Below are positions 1 through 9,289 of a stretch of DNA of 64,000 bases, piece after piece (positions within the stretch are counted from its first letter, which is position 1; each line of letters begins with the position of its first letter). The position numbers and the translations under genes were made by a program. The DNA lies in the NCBI RefSeq assembly GCF_004327355.1, contig NZ_QJUM01000007.1, positions 62,001 to 126,000 on the forward strand, written 5' to 3'. The stretch is from Phytopseudomonas dryadis (GTDB lineage: Bacteria; Pseudomonadota; Gammaproteobacteria; Pseudomonadales; Pseudomonadaceae). The notes under the pieces are model-generated. The model searched no databases, was not told the origin of the DNA, and saw nothing but the letters and a program-made list of their open reading frames with translations.

Positions 1-437
1 AGACGTTCGTCACCGGCGCGCTTGACGTAGAAGTGCTGGGCCGAGGCGAAGGGCGGGGCGAAGTTGAATACGCGCAGGCGGTCGTCGGTGACCAGGGCGC
101 CGGTGAAAGCCATGTCGTACTGGCCGGAGGCGACGGACGCGAGCAGGCCGGTCCAGGGCAGGATTTCCTGGCGTACGTCGAATTTCGCGTAGGCCCTCAG
201 GTCTTCGAGCAGCTCCTTGTGAAAACCCTCGGGTTTGCCGTCGACGATGAAGTTGAAGGGGGCGTAGTCGTCCTCGGTGGCCACACTCATGTAGCCGCGC
301 TTCTCGATGTCGGCGATATCGGCATGGGCGCTCAGCGTGCTGGCCAGCAGGCAGCCGGTCAGGCCGGCGAGGGCCAGTTTCTTCAGGCGGCCGAGTCCGT
401 TCAGGCGCGTTGCTGCTTGGTTGCGTGCGTGGGTCAT
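1..437 (-). CDS. Amino-acid-type ABC transporter periplasmic binding protein (3' end outside window)
   Basis: The reading frame starts at the ATG complementary to 435-437 and runs off the left edge, so only about 145 N-terminal residues are visible. Residues 1-40 form a signal peptide: a basic start (MTHARNQ), a hydrophobic stretch (LALAGLTGCLLAS) and an Ala-His-Ala cleavage region. The mature start, ADIEKRGYMSVATEDDYAPF, is typical of family 3 (SBP_bac_3) solute-binding proteins, which deliver amino acids or similar polar solutes to an ABC permease. GMMP-like ligand-lobe features follow (VDGKPEGFHKELLEDLRAY, GQYDMAFTGALVTDDR). It is divergent from the MocR-type regulator at 609 and shares with the aminotransferase/aldolase locus a 12-base motif in its upstream region (485-496), which suggests co-regulation. 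The substrate is unknown. Confidence 0.85.
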   Translation of the reverse strand, partial: MTHARNQAATRLNGLGRLKKLALAGLTGCLLASTLSAHADIADIEKRGYMSVATEDDYAPFNFIVDGKPEGFHKELLEDLRAYAKFDVRQEILPWTGLLASVASGQYDMAFTGALVTDDRLRVFNFAPPFASAQHFYVKRAGDER

Positions 438-484
438 GGTTGGAACTCCGTGTGTCGACTGGGCGATGGACTTGCGACAGGCGT

Positions 485-496
485 GCCAGATGGCTG
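485..496. promoter_or_regulatory. Candidate MocR operator, copy 1 (GCCAGATGGCTG)
   Basis: The 12-mer GCCAGATGGCTG lies between the divergent binding-protein and MocR-type genes. The identical 12-mer forms both arms of the inverted repeat at 3718-3757 between the divergent aminotransferase and aldolase genes. That it is bound by the regulator at 609-2114 is inference from this shared placement. Confidence 0.5.
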
Positions 497-608
497 TTTT
501 TCACCATAGAGAGGCGTCGAACCCGGTGATAGGTGCAGTTGCGGACATTCGCCTGGCCAGTCCGCGCCCCTGGCCATGGCTCACTAATTGCTTCGTCGAC
601 AGGTCTGC

Positions 609-2114
609 ATGCCGTGGGCCGCGACCATGATCGACCACTTCTTCCACCTCGATTTCGACCACCAGCGCGGGCTGCAGGAACAGCTGCGCGAGTCGCTGGT
701 GTCGGCCATCCTCGCCGGCGGATTTCCCCAGGAAGAAGCGTTGCCGTCGTGTCGGCGGCTGTCGCAGCAACTGTCGATTTCGCGCAACACCGTGGCCCTG
801 GTCTACGAAAGCCTGCTCGACAACGGTTACCTGGTCAGCCGCCCGCGCAGCGGCTACTACCTGCACCCGGATTACTGCGGCAGCCAGCGTGAGGTCGCGC
901 TGGCGCGCCTGGCGCCGGCACACAGCGACGCCAACCCGCAGGCCGTCGATGCACCAGGATGGAGCGGTCGCTTCAAGATGCAGCCGAGTATGAGGCATGG
1001 CGTGCTGCGCCCCAGCGACTGGCGGCGTTTCACCTATCCCTTCATCTATGGCCAGCCGATCGCCGACCTGTTTCCCCTGGAGCGCTGGCGTGAAGTCTCG
1101 CGCAGCAGCATGCGCAGCGAGCGCAACCCGGAGTGGCTGCGTGACAGCCATGATCAGGACGATGCCATGCTGATCGAGCAACTGCGCACCCGGGTGTTGC
1201 CCAAGCGCGGCATCTGGGCCGGCGCCGATGAAATCCTCATCACCCTCGGCTCGCAAAACGCCTTGTACCTGCTGGCGACCCTGCTGATGGGCAAGGGCAC
1301 CCGCGTGGCCCTGGAGAACCCGGGTTTCGGCGATGCCTGGAACGTCTTCGACCTGCAGGGCGCGGACATCCACCTGCAGGACGTCGATGAGCAGGGCATG
1401 CGCGTCGACGAGCGCCTCGACGGCTGCGAGTACCTGTATGTCACGCCCGGTCACCAGGTGCCCACCGGGGTGAGCATGAGCGCGGCACGCCGCAGCCAGC
1501 TGCTGCAGCGGATCCGCCAGCACGATCAGATCGTCATCGAAGACGATTACGACGCCGAACTGAATCTCGACAACCACGCGCAGCCGGCGCTCAAGGCCAG
1601 CGACAGCAGTGGTCGGGTGGTGTACATGAGCAGCCTGTCGAAGGCCTTTTCGCCGGGGCTGCGGCTGGGCTACCTGGTCGCCGACGCCGAGCTGATCGAC
1701 GAGCTGCGCGCGCTGCGCCGGCTGATGTACCGGCACCCGCCGCTGAACAACCAGCGCATGCTCGCCCAGTTCCTCGCCCAGGGCCACTACGACGCCCACC
1801 TGCGGCGTTTTCGCGAAGAGCACGGGCGCCGCCGCGAGGCGCTGCACGCGGCGCTGGATAGCCTGCTCGCGGGTTGCCGGCATGTCAGCAGTGCCGGCGC
1901 CGGCGCCTTCTGGCTCAGCGCGCCGGCGGGCGTCGACAGCCAGAAGCTGGCCTGGGCCGCGGCCCAGCAGAGCGTGCTGATCGAGCCGGGGGCGCAGTTC
2001 TTCTTCAACGAATCGCCGCCGCAACGCTTCTTCCGCATGGGCTTTCACGCCATCGACGTGCCGCTGATCGCGCCGGGCATCGGTATCCTCGCCGAGGTTC
2101 TGCAGCGGCAGTGA
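609..2114 (+). CDS. MocR/PdxR-family regulator (GntR wHTH fused to aminotransferase-like domain)
   Basis: This is a two-domain regulator. Residues about 10-80 form a GntR winged helix (PSCRRLSQQLSISRNTV then YESLLDNGYLVSRPRSGYYL). The rest is a fold-type I aminotransferase-like effector domain with a PLP-binding lysine in MSSLSKAFSPGLRLGYLV at about residue 345. MocR proteins sense PLP or amino compounds and usually control neighbouring amino-acid or vitamin genes. ATG 609 is preceded by AGG at a usable distance. ATG 627 (MIDHFF) is an alternative that also keeps the whole wHTH. It is divergent from the binding protein and convergent with the class III aminotransferase. CTGGCCA occurs twice just upstream (554-560 and 570-576), possibly for autoregulation. 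Confidence 0.9.
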   Translation: MPWAATMIDHFFHLDFDHQRGLQEQLRESLVSAILAGGFPQEEALPSCRRLSQQLSISRNTVALVYESLLDNGYLVSRPRSGYYLHPDYCGSQREVALARLAPAHSDANPQAVDAPGWSGRFKMQPSMRHGVLRPSDWRRFTYPFIYGQPIADLFPLERWREVSRSSMRSERNPEWLRDSHDQDDAMLIEQLRTRVLPKRGIWAGADEILITLGSQNALYLLATLLMGKGTRVALENPGFGDAWNVFDLQGADIHLQDVDEQGMRVDERLDGCEYLYVTPGHQVPTGVSMSAARRSQLLQRIRQHDQIVIEDDYDAELNLDNHAQPALKASDSSGRVVYMSSLSKAFSPGLRLGYLVADAELIDELRALRRLMYRHPPLNNQRMLAQFLAQGHYDAHLRRFREEHGRRREALHAALDSLLAGCRHVSSAGAGAFWLSAPAGVDSQKLAWAAAQQSVLIEPGAQFFFNESPPQRFFRMGFHAIDVPLIAPGIGILAEVLQRQ

Positions 2115-2165
2115 CGAGAGCCCGCGCCATACCGCGAGCGACCAGGCGCCTGAGGCCAGGTTCGC

Positions 2166-2256
2166 ATAGGAGCCGCGCCCCTGCGGCGAATAGTGGCCAC
2201 GCCACGGAGTCTACGGGATGGCCGCCATCGCATCGCGCCGAGGTCGACGCTCCTAC
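2166..2256. repeat. REP-like dispersed palindromic element
   Basis: About 90 bases of imperfect palindrome, starting TAGGAGCCGCGCCCCTGCGG and ending CGAGGTCGACGCTCCTAC, fill the gap between two converging genes. Close relatives occur at 16105-16197 and, inverted, at 28993-29085. The GTAGGAGC ends and the intergenic position fit Pseudomonas REP sequences. It may also act as a bidirectional terminator. Confidence 0.7.
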
Positions 2257-2299
2257 TGGCGTCGAGCGTGTTCTTGCCTGCCAAGCAGCGTGACGGTAG

Positions 2300-3625
2300 C
2301 TACGGCTGCCGGCGGCTGAATTCGCCGATCACCTCGTCGAAGATCGCCAGGGCCTGCTGCACCTGGGCCGCATTGACCATGCACGGCGGCACCACGTGGA
2401 TGCGGTTCTCCACGACGAAGGCCAGCAGCCCGCGCTCCAGCAGCGCGGCCTTCATCTGCGCCATGATCGGCGCCGCCAGTGGCGTTTTCTTCACCGGGTC
2501 GGCGACGAATTCCAGCGCCCAGAACAGGCCGATGCCGCGCGCCTCGCCGATCAGCGGGTACTTGCCGGCGAGCGCCTTGAGGCCCGGGCCGAGCAGTTCC
2601 TGGCCGATCCGCCGGGCATTGTCGACCATGCCTTCCTCGGCCATGGCGTCGAGGGTGGCGACGATGGCCGCCATGGCCAGCGGGTGACCGGAATAGGTCA
2701 GGCCACCGGGGAAGAAGTGGCTGTCGAAGTACTCGGCGATGGGCTGGGCGATCATCACCCCACCGGCCGGCACGTAACCCGAATTGACGCCCTTGGCGAA
2801 GGTGATCAGGTCCGGCACCACCGCGAAGTTGTCCAGGGCCAGCCAACTGCCGGTACGGCCGAAGCCGGCCATCACTTCATCGAGGATCAGCAGGATGCCG
2901 AACTCGTCGGCCAGGGCGCGCACGCCTTTCAGGTAGCCCTCGGGCGGCACCAGGATGCCGGCGGTGCCGGGAATGGTTTCCAGCAGGATCGCGGCGATCG
3001 AGGCCGGCCCTTCGCACTCGATGACCCGGCGCAGATGCCGCAGGGCGCGGCTGCATTCCTCCGCTTCGCTGGCGGCGTCGAATTCGCTGCGGTACAGGTA
3101 GGGGTTGAAGAAGTGCACGTGGCCGCGGGCGAACTCGTTGGGCACCCGGCGCGGATCGCCGGTGGCGACGATCGCCGAACCGGTGCTGCCGTGGTAGGAG
3201 CGATAGGCCGAGAGGATCTTGTCGCGACCGCTATAGGTACGGGCCATGCGCATGGCGTTTTCGTTGGCGTCGGCGCCGGCGTTGGTGAAGAACACCTTGC
3301 TGAAGTTGGCGGGCGCGTGGGAGAGGATGCGCTTGGCCGCTTCGCCACGCATCAGGTTGGCGGTGGCCGGGGCGATGGTCACCAGTTGTTCGGCCTGGGC
3401 CTTGATCGCGGCGACCACCCTGGGGTGCTGGTGGCCGATATTGGTGTTGACCAACTGGCTGCTGAAGTCCAGGTACTCGCGGCCGTCGTAGTCCCACAAG
3501 GTGCACCCGGCGCCACCGGCGATCACCAGCGGGTCGAGCGCGCCCTGGGTCGACCAGGAGTGGAAAACGTACTGGCGATCCAGGGCGTGGACATAGTCGT
3601 TGCTGATCTGCGTTGGGCTGCTCAT
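2300..3625 (-). CDS. Class III (omega) aminotransferase
   Basis: This 441-residue PLP enzyme transfers an amino group between an amine or omega-amino acid and a keto acid, usually pyruvate or 2-oxoglutarate. Visible marks are LDEVMAGFGRTG (Asp249 should contact the PLP pyridine nitrogen) and the Schiff-base lysine Lys278 in FAKGVNSGYVPAGGVM. The start at MSSPTQ is preferred because upstream codons look non-native and family members begin here. It is divergent from the class II aldolase, and the 211-base gap holds an inverted-repeat operator candidate that is shared with the MocR locus. A joint role with the aldolase in catabolism of one amino compound is inferred. The substrate cannot be read from sequence. 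Confidence 0.88.
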   Translation of the reverse strand: MSSPTQISNDYVHALDRQYVFHSWSTQGALDPLVIAGGAGCTLWDYDGREYLDFSSQLVNTNIGHQHPRVVAAIKAQAEQLVTIAPATANLMRGEAAKRILSHAPANFSKVFFTNAGADANENAMRMARTYSGRDKILSAYRSYHGSTGSAIVATGDPRRVPNEFARGHVHFFNPYLYRSEFDAASEAEECSRALRHLRRVIECEGPASIAAILLETIPGTAGILVPPEGYLKGVRALADEFGILLILDEVMAGFGRTGSWLALDNFAVVPDLITFAKGVNSGYVPAGGVMIAQPIAEYFDSHFFPGGLTYSGHPLAMAAIVATLDAMAEEGMVDNARRIGQELLGPGLKALAGKYPLIGEARGIGLFWALEFVADPVKKTPLAAPIMAQMKAALLERGLLAFVVENRIHVVPPCMVNAAQVQQALAIFDEVIGEFSRRQP

Positions 3626-3717
3626 GGCGACCTCGTGATGGGCGAAGCGCGCCGGTCGCTTGGCCGGCGGCGGTTTCAAGGTCATGCACAATAGGAACAA
3701 AGCGGCCCACCGCAGTA

Positions 3718-3757
3718 GGGCCAGATGGCTGGCATCGCCGGGTCAGCCATCTGGCCC
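3718..3757. promoter_or_regulatory. Inverted-repeat operator candidate, 14-base arms
   Basis: GGGCCAGATGGCTG (3718-3731) and its exact reverse complement (3744-3757) are separated by 12 bases, midway between the divergent aminotransferase (start 3625) and aldolase (start 3838). Each arm contains the 12-mer found once at 485-496 beside the MocR-type regulator. It is a plausible dimer or tetramer binding site controlling both directions. A terminator role is unlikely because the site lies upstream of both genes. Confidence 0.6.
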
Positions 3758-3837
3758 CACGTTCGCCCGGCGACTGTCACTGGCGCGCCAGATCGAGGAT
3801 GTTAGGGTTTGTCCACGCACTCAACAGGACAGCGACC

Positions 3838-4626
3838 ATGGCTCACGTATTCGATGTCAACGCCACCCCTGCCGATCAGCGCTCCGGCACCCTCGACAGC
3901 CCGGCGATTCGCCAGGCGCGCATCGACCTGGCGGCCTGCTTGCGCATGGCCGCACGCCTCGGCCTGGGCGAGGGCATCTGCAATCACTTCTCCTTCGTGG
4001 TGCCCGGTCACGATGACCTGTTCCTGGTCAATCCGAACGGGCTGGCGTTCAGCGAGGTGAGCGCCTCGTCGCTGCTGATCTGCGATTTCCACGGCCGTGT
4101 GGTGGCCGGGGAGGGCACACCGGAAGCCACGGCGTTCTTCATCCACGCCCAGTTGCACCGTCTGCAGCCGCGGGCCAAGGCGGCGTTCCACACCCATATG
4201 CCCAACGCCACCGCCCTGTGCATGCTCGAGGGCGATCCGTTGGCCTGGGCCGGGCAGACCGCCTTGAAGTTCTACGGGCGCCTGCGGGTGGACGAGCATT
4301 ACAACGGCCTGGCGCTGAACAACGCCGAAGGCGAGCGTATCGCCCGCGCCGCCGGCGATGCGGATGTGCTGATGCTGAAGAACCACGGCCCGCTGGTGCT
4401 GGGTGCCTCCATCGCCGAGGCCTGGGACGACCTCTACTACCTGGAGCGCGCCGCCGAGGTGCAGCTCAAGGCCATGGCCAGCGGCCGGCCCCTGAAACCG
4501 GTGCCCCACGAGGTGGCGCGCAAGGCCTGCCAGGTCATGCTCGAAGGCAACGCCGAAAGCGCGCGCCTGCACCTGGAGAGCGTCAAGCGCCAGATCGCCC
4601 GGCTGGAGCCGGATTTCGCCGATTGA
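3838..4626 (+). CDS. Class II aldolase/adducin-family protein
   Basis: This 262-residue zinc-dependent aldolase or epimerase-type enzyme has the expected metal-ligand pattern His118-Thr-His120 in FHTHMPN, plus a third His in the NHGPLVLGASI segment. A start at 3838 is supported by AGGA upstream; the open frame continues further 5' but without family similarity. Relatives include fuculose-phosphate aldolase and many class II aldolases of uncertain substrate. It is divergent from the class III aminotransferase and probably shares its regulator. Confidence 0.85.
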   Translation: MAHVFDVNATPADQRSGTLDSPAIRQARIDLAACLRMAARLGLGEGICNHFSFVVPGHDDLFLVNPNGLAFSEVSASSLLICDFHGRVVAGEGTPEATAFFIHAQLHRLQPRAKAAFHTHMPNATALCMLEGDPLAWAGQTALKFYGRLRVDEHYNGLALNNAEGERIARAAGDADVLMLKNHGPLVLGASIAEAWDDLYYLERAAEVQLKAMASGRPLKPVPHEVARKACQVMLEGNAESARLHLESVKRQIARLEPDFAD

Positions 4627-4657
4627 AGGGCTGCTGTAAGGCGGGAGCGGACGGCCG

Positions 4658-4735
4658 ATAAGAGCGCTAGAGGCTGGAGGCTGAACGACAAGCAAACCGC
4701 ACAGGCTCTTTCGTCCAGCTTTCCAGCCTCAAGCG
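4658..4735. repeat. GGCTGGAGGCTG-type hairpin element
   Basis: GATAAGAGCGCTAGAGGCTG is followed by inverted CCAGC/AGCCTC sequence. It belongs to the same degenerate family seen at 5606-5685, 18331-18551 and 25292-25408. A related short stretch lies at 4834-4866. Confidence 0.55.
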
Positions 4736-4813
4736 CGTAGGGTGGATGACGCTTTTTTCATCCACCATTGCGATTGCGGAGCGGTGGACGGGTGAAGCGT
4801 CGTCCACCCTACG
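4736..4813. repeat. GTAGGGTGGA palindromic repeat, copy 1
   Basis: Nearly perfect 19-base arms (4736-4754 and 4795-4813; CGTAGGGTGGATGACGCTT against its complement) enclose a second ATCCACC/GGTGGA pair. Other copies lie at 13667-13711 and 53762-53851, always intergenic, so this is a dispersed family rather than a gene-specific terminator. Confidence 0.75.
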
Positions 4814-4897
4814 AACGGCCGCTTCTGCCTTTAACTTGAAGCTTGAGGCTTGCAGCTTGTGGCTGCTATCGCCTTTACGCCGACATGATGGCGGCGG

Positions 4898-5596
4898 TTA
4901 GATCGCCACCAAACCGCGCACGCCATCCGCCTCCATGGTCTCGCCACGGCCCTGCTGGACGATCTCGCCGCGGCTCATCACCAGGTACTGGTCGGCCAGC
5001 TCGGCGGCGAAGTCATAGAATTGCTCGACCAGCAGGATGGCCATGTCGCCACGGGCGGCGAGCTTCTTGATCACCACGCCGATTTCCTTGATCACCGAGG
5101 GCTGGATGCCTTCGGTGGGCTCGTCGAGGATCAGCAGGCGTGGCTGGCTGGCCAGGGCGCGGCCGATGGCCAGTTGCTGCTGCTGGCCGCCGGACAGGTC
5201 GCCACCGCGGCGATGCTTCATCTCCAGCAGCACCGGGAACAGCTCGTAGATAAAGGTTGGGACTTCCTTGGCCTGGCTGGCAGGGAAGCGCGACAGCCCC
5301 ATCAGCAGATTTTCCTCGACCGTGAGGCGGCCGAAGATCTCGCGACCCTGGGGCACATAGGCGATGCCGGCGTGCACGCGCTGGTGCGGCTTGAAGCCGG
5401 TGATTGGTTTGCCTTCCCAGTTGACCTGGCCCTGCTTGGCCGGGATCAGCCCCATCAGGCACTTGAGCAGGGTGGTCTTGCCGACGCCGTTGCGTCCGAG
5501 CAGGCAGGTGACTTCGCCGACCCTGGCCTCGAAGGACAGGCCACGGAGGATGTGGCTGCCGCCGTAGTATTGATGCAGATTTTCGACATTGAGCAT
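4898..5596 (-). CDS. urtE: Urea ABC transporter ATP-binding protein UrtE
   Basis: A 232-residue LivF-type ATPase, last gene of the urt operon. It has Walker A GRNGVGKTT (residues 34-42), ABC signature LSGGQQQQ and Walker B LLILDEPTEG. In the five-component urea importer UrtABCDE, UrtD and UrtE power uptake through the UrtB/UrtC channel on the cytoplasmic face. The identification rests on the intact urtABCDE order, since urt and branched-chain amino-acid ATPases are hard to tell apart alone. The gap to urtD (5597-5689) contains a hairpin repeat. Confidence 0.93.
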   Translation of the reverse strand: MLNVENLHQYYGGSHILRGLSFEARVGEVTCLLGRNGVGKTTLLKCLMGLIPAKQGQVNWEGKPITGFKPHQRVHAGIAYVPQGREIFGRLTVEENLLMGLSRFPASQAKEVPTFIYELFPVLLEMKHRRGGDLSGGQQQQLAIGRALASQPRLLILDEPTEGIQPSVIKEIGVVIKKLAARGDMAILLVEQFYDFAAELADQYLVMSRGEIVQQGRGETMEADGVRGLVAI

Positions 5597-5605
5597 GCTC
5601 TGAAT

Positions 5606-5685
5606 CCTTTGAAAGCCGCTGGAGGCTCGAGGCTGAAGGCTGGACGAAAAAGCGACTCCCTCGTTCAGCCTCCAGCGTTTTTGTC
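5606..5685. repeat. GGCTGGAGGCTG-type hairpin between urtD and urtE
   Basis: GCTGGAGGCTCGAGGCTGAA and a later TTCAGCCTCCAGC form an imperfect stem inside the urtD-urtE gap. It belongs to the dispersed family at 4658, 18331 and 25292. It could modulate mRNA processing between the two cistrons. Confidence 0.55.
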
Positions 5686-5689
5686 GGCT

Positions 5690-6537
<848 letters not shown>

Positions 6538-6541
<4 letters not shown>

Positions 6542-7617
6542 GATTTCTCCCCTCGCTTGATGAGGCCGATGACGCCCTTGGGCAGGAACAGGGTGACCAC
6601 GATGAACAGGGCGCCGAGGGCGAACAGCCAGTACTCGGGGAAGGCCACGGTGAACCAGCTTTTCATGCCGTTGACTAGGCCGGCGCCGAGCAGCGGGCCG
6701 ATCAGCGTGCCGCGCCCGCCCAGGGCCACCCACACGGCGGCTTCGATGGACTGGGTCGGCGCCATCTCGCTGGGGTTGATGATGCCCACCTGGGGCACGT
6801 ACAGGGCGCCGGCCAGGCCGCAGAGCACCGCACTGAGCACCCAGATGAACAGCTTGTAGCCACGTGGATCGTAGCCGCAGAACATCAGGCGGTTCTCGGC
6901 GTCGCGCAGGGCGGTCAGCACCCGGCCGAACTTGCTCTGCGCCAGGCGCCAGCCCAGGTACAGGCTGCCGACCAGCAGGGCCACGGTGGCGAGGAACAGG
7001 GTGGCGCGGGTACTGGCCGCGGTGATCTCGAAACCGAGGATGCTGCGGAAGTTGGTGAAGCCGTTGTTGCCGCCGAAGCCGGTCTCGTTGCGGAAGAACA
7101 GCAGCATGCCGGCGAAGGTCAGGGCCTGGGTCATGATCGAGAAGTACACGCCCTTGATCCGCGAGCGGAAGGCGAAGAAGCCGAACACCAGGGCCAGCAG
7201 GCCCGGCGCCAGCACCACCAGGCACAGGGCCCAGAGGAAGTGGCTGGTGCCGTACCAGTACCAGGGCAGCTCGGTCCAGGCGAGGAAGCTCATGAACGCC
7301 GGCAGGCCGTCGCCGGCGGCTTCGCGCATCAGGTACATGCCCATGGCGTAGCCGCCGAGGGCGAAGAACAGGCCGTGGCCGAGCGACAGCAGGCCGGCAT
7401 AGCCCCAGACCAGGTCGAGGGCGAGGGCGACGATGCAGTAGCAGAGGATCTTGCCGACCAGGGTCAGGGTGTAGGCCGACACGTGCAGGGCGTGGTCGCC
7501 CGGCAGCAGGTGCAGCAGCGGCATGGCCACCAGCACGGCGAGCACCAGACCGAGCACGGCGAGGGTCAGGGTGGAGCCGGCTTTCTGTGCCAGGGTCAGG
7601 GTCATGGGTTGGTTCAT
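6538..7617 (-). CDS. urtC: Urea ABC transporter permease UrtC
   Basis: A 359-residue inner-membrane permease of the LivM type with about ten hydrophobic segments. Typical sequence marks are DLVWGYAGLLSLGHGLFFA and FFRNETGFGGNNGFTNF. It pairs with UrtB to form the urea translocation path. Its start codon overlaps the urtB stop by one base and its stop overlaps urtD by four bases. Confidence 0.94.
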
Positions 7618-9200
7618 CAGTCGATCACCCGTCCTTTCAATGCGAAGAGGCCTTGCGGACGCTTCTGGATGAACAGAATGATCAACGCGAGGATGAGGAT
7701 CTTGCCCAGTACGGCGCCGATCTGCGGCTCGAGGATCTTGTTGGCTAGCCCTAAGCCGAAGGCCGCCATCACGCTACCGGCCAGTTGCCCGACGCCGCCG
7801 AGCACCACCACCAGGAACGAATCGATGATGTAGCTCTGGCCGAGATCCGGGCCGACGTTGCCGATCTGGCTGAGGGCCACGCCGCCGAGGCCGGCGATGC
7901 CCGAGCCGAGGCCGAAGGCGAGCATGTCGACGCGGCCGGTGGGCACGCCGCAACAGGCGGCCATGTTGCGGTTCTGCGTCACCGCCCTGACGTTCAGCCC
8001 GAGGCGGGTCTTGTTCAGCAGCAGCCAGGTGAGCACGACGACGAACAGGGCGAAGCCGATGATGACGATGCGGTTGTACGGCAGCACCAGGTTGGGCAGC
8101 ACCTGGATGCCGCCGGACAGCCAGTAGGGGTTGGCCACTTCGACGTTCTGCGCGCCGAACAGCACGCGCACCAGCTGGATCAGGATCAGGCTGATGCCCC
8201 AGGTGGCCAGCAGGGTTTCCAGTGGGCGGCCGTAGAGGTGACGGATCACCGTGCGCTCCAGCGCCATGCCGATGACGGCGGTGACGAAGAACGCCACCGG
8301 CAGCGCCGCCAGCGGGTACAGCGCCAGGGCCTCGGGGGCGAAGCGCTGGAACAGGGTCTGCACCATGTAGGTGGAGTAGGCGCCGAGCATCAGCATCTCG
8401 CCGTGGGCCATGTTGATCACCCCGAGCAGGCCGAAGGTGATGGCCAGCCCCAGGGCGGCGAGCAGCAGGATCGAGCCCAGGCTCATGCCGCTGAAGGCCT
8501 GGCCGAGCAGTTCGCCGACTAGCAGCTTGCGCTTGACCTGGGCCAGGCTGGTTTCCGCGGCGGTGCGTACGCTGGCATCGCTCTCCACGCCGGGCTCGAG
8601 CAGGAGCTCCAGGCGGGTGCGGGCCAATGGCTCGCCGGTTTCGCCGAGCAGGCGCACGGCGGCCAGGCGCACCGCCGGGTTCGGGTCGACCAGTTGCAGG
8701 TTGGCCAGGGCCAGGGTCAGGGCGTCGCGCACGGCGGCGTCCTGCTCGGCCGCCAGGCGTTCGTCGAGCAGGGCCAGCTGTGCCGGCTTGGCGCTCTTCT
8801 GCAGTTGCCGCGCCGCGGCCAGGCGTTGCCCGGCATCCTCGGCAAGCAGCCGGTGGCTGGCCAGGGCGCCGGCCACCAGGCCGCGCAGGCGATTGTTCAG
8901 GCGCAGTTTGCGCGGGGTGTCGGTGGGCTGGGCCGCAGCGGGATCGCCGTCGCCTTCGGCGGCACGGTAGCCGTCGGCCTCCTCGATGAACGGGGTCTTG
9001 TCGCTGTCGGCGGCCAGGCGGCCCTGATTGAGGGCTTCGAGCAGCGGCAGGCGCGCGCTGTCCGGCGCGGCGGCCCAGGTTTCCAGCAGCTTGGCCTGCT
9101 GCGAAGCATTGCCGGCGACGAAGTCGGCCGCATCGCCAGCCTGGGCGGTGAAGGGCAGCAGCAGTAGCAGACTGATCAGAACCCGAAGGTAAATTGGCAT
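7617..9200 (-). CDS. urtB: Urea ABC transporter permease UrtB with long N-terminal periplasmic region
   Basis: A 527-residue protein with a signal-like N-terminus (MPIYLRVLISLLLLLPFTAQA). About 200 residues of Ala/Leu-rich helical, HEAT-like sequence follow, then a LivH-type permease domain (GLLGVINMAHGEMLMLGAY, GVALSQIGNVGPDLGQSYII). Such N-terminal extensions are common in proteobacterial UrtB. It follows urtA after an 89-base gap that holds a strong inverted repeat. Confidence 0.93.
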   Translation of the reverse strand: MPIYLRVLISLLLLLPFTAQAGDAADFVAGNASQQAKLLETWAAAPDSARLPLLEALNQGRLAADSDKTPFIEEADGYRAAEGDGDPAAAQPTDTPRKLRLNNRLRGLVAGALASHRLLAEDAGQRLAAARQLQKSAKPAQLALLDERLAAEQDAAVRDALTLALANLQLVDPNPAVRLAAVRLLGETGEPLARTRLELLLEPGVESDASVRTAAETSLAQVKRKLLVGELLGQAFSGMSLGSILLLAALGLAITFGLLGVINMAHGEMLMLGAYSTYMVQTLFQRFAPEALALYPLAALPVAFFVTAVIGMALERTVIRHLYGRPLETLLATWGISLILIQLVRVLFGAQNVEVANPYWLSGGIQVLPNLVLPYNRIVIIGFALFVVVLTWLLLNKTRLGLNVRAVTQNRNMAACCGVPTGRVDMLAFGLGSGIAGLGGVALSQIGNVGPDLGQSYIIDSFLVVVLGGVGQLAGSVMAAFGLGLANKILEPQIGAVLGKILILALIILFIQKRPQGLFALKGRVID

Positions 9201-9217
9201 AAAAGCTCCGCGGGCCG

Positions 9218-9272
9218 GAAGCTCGAAGCCGGAAGCTGGAGGACAGGCAATCGACTTCCGGCTTCCAGCTTC
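9218..9272. repeat. Inverted repeat in the urtA-urtB gap
   Basis: GAAGCTCGAAGCCGGAAG (9218-9235) pairs with 9255-9272 over 18 bases with one mismatch. A stable hairpin between the binding-protein gene and the permease genes is a common way to keep binding-protein mRNA in excess. It is sequence-related to the dispersed GGCTGGAG hairpins. Confidence 0.6.
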
Positions 9273-9289
9273 TGGCTTTCAGCTATCGA

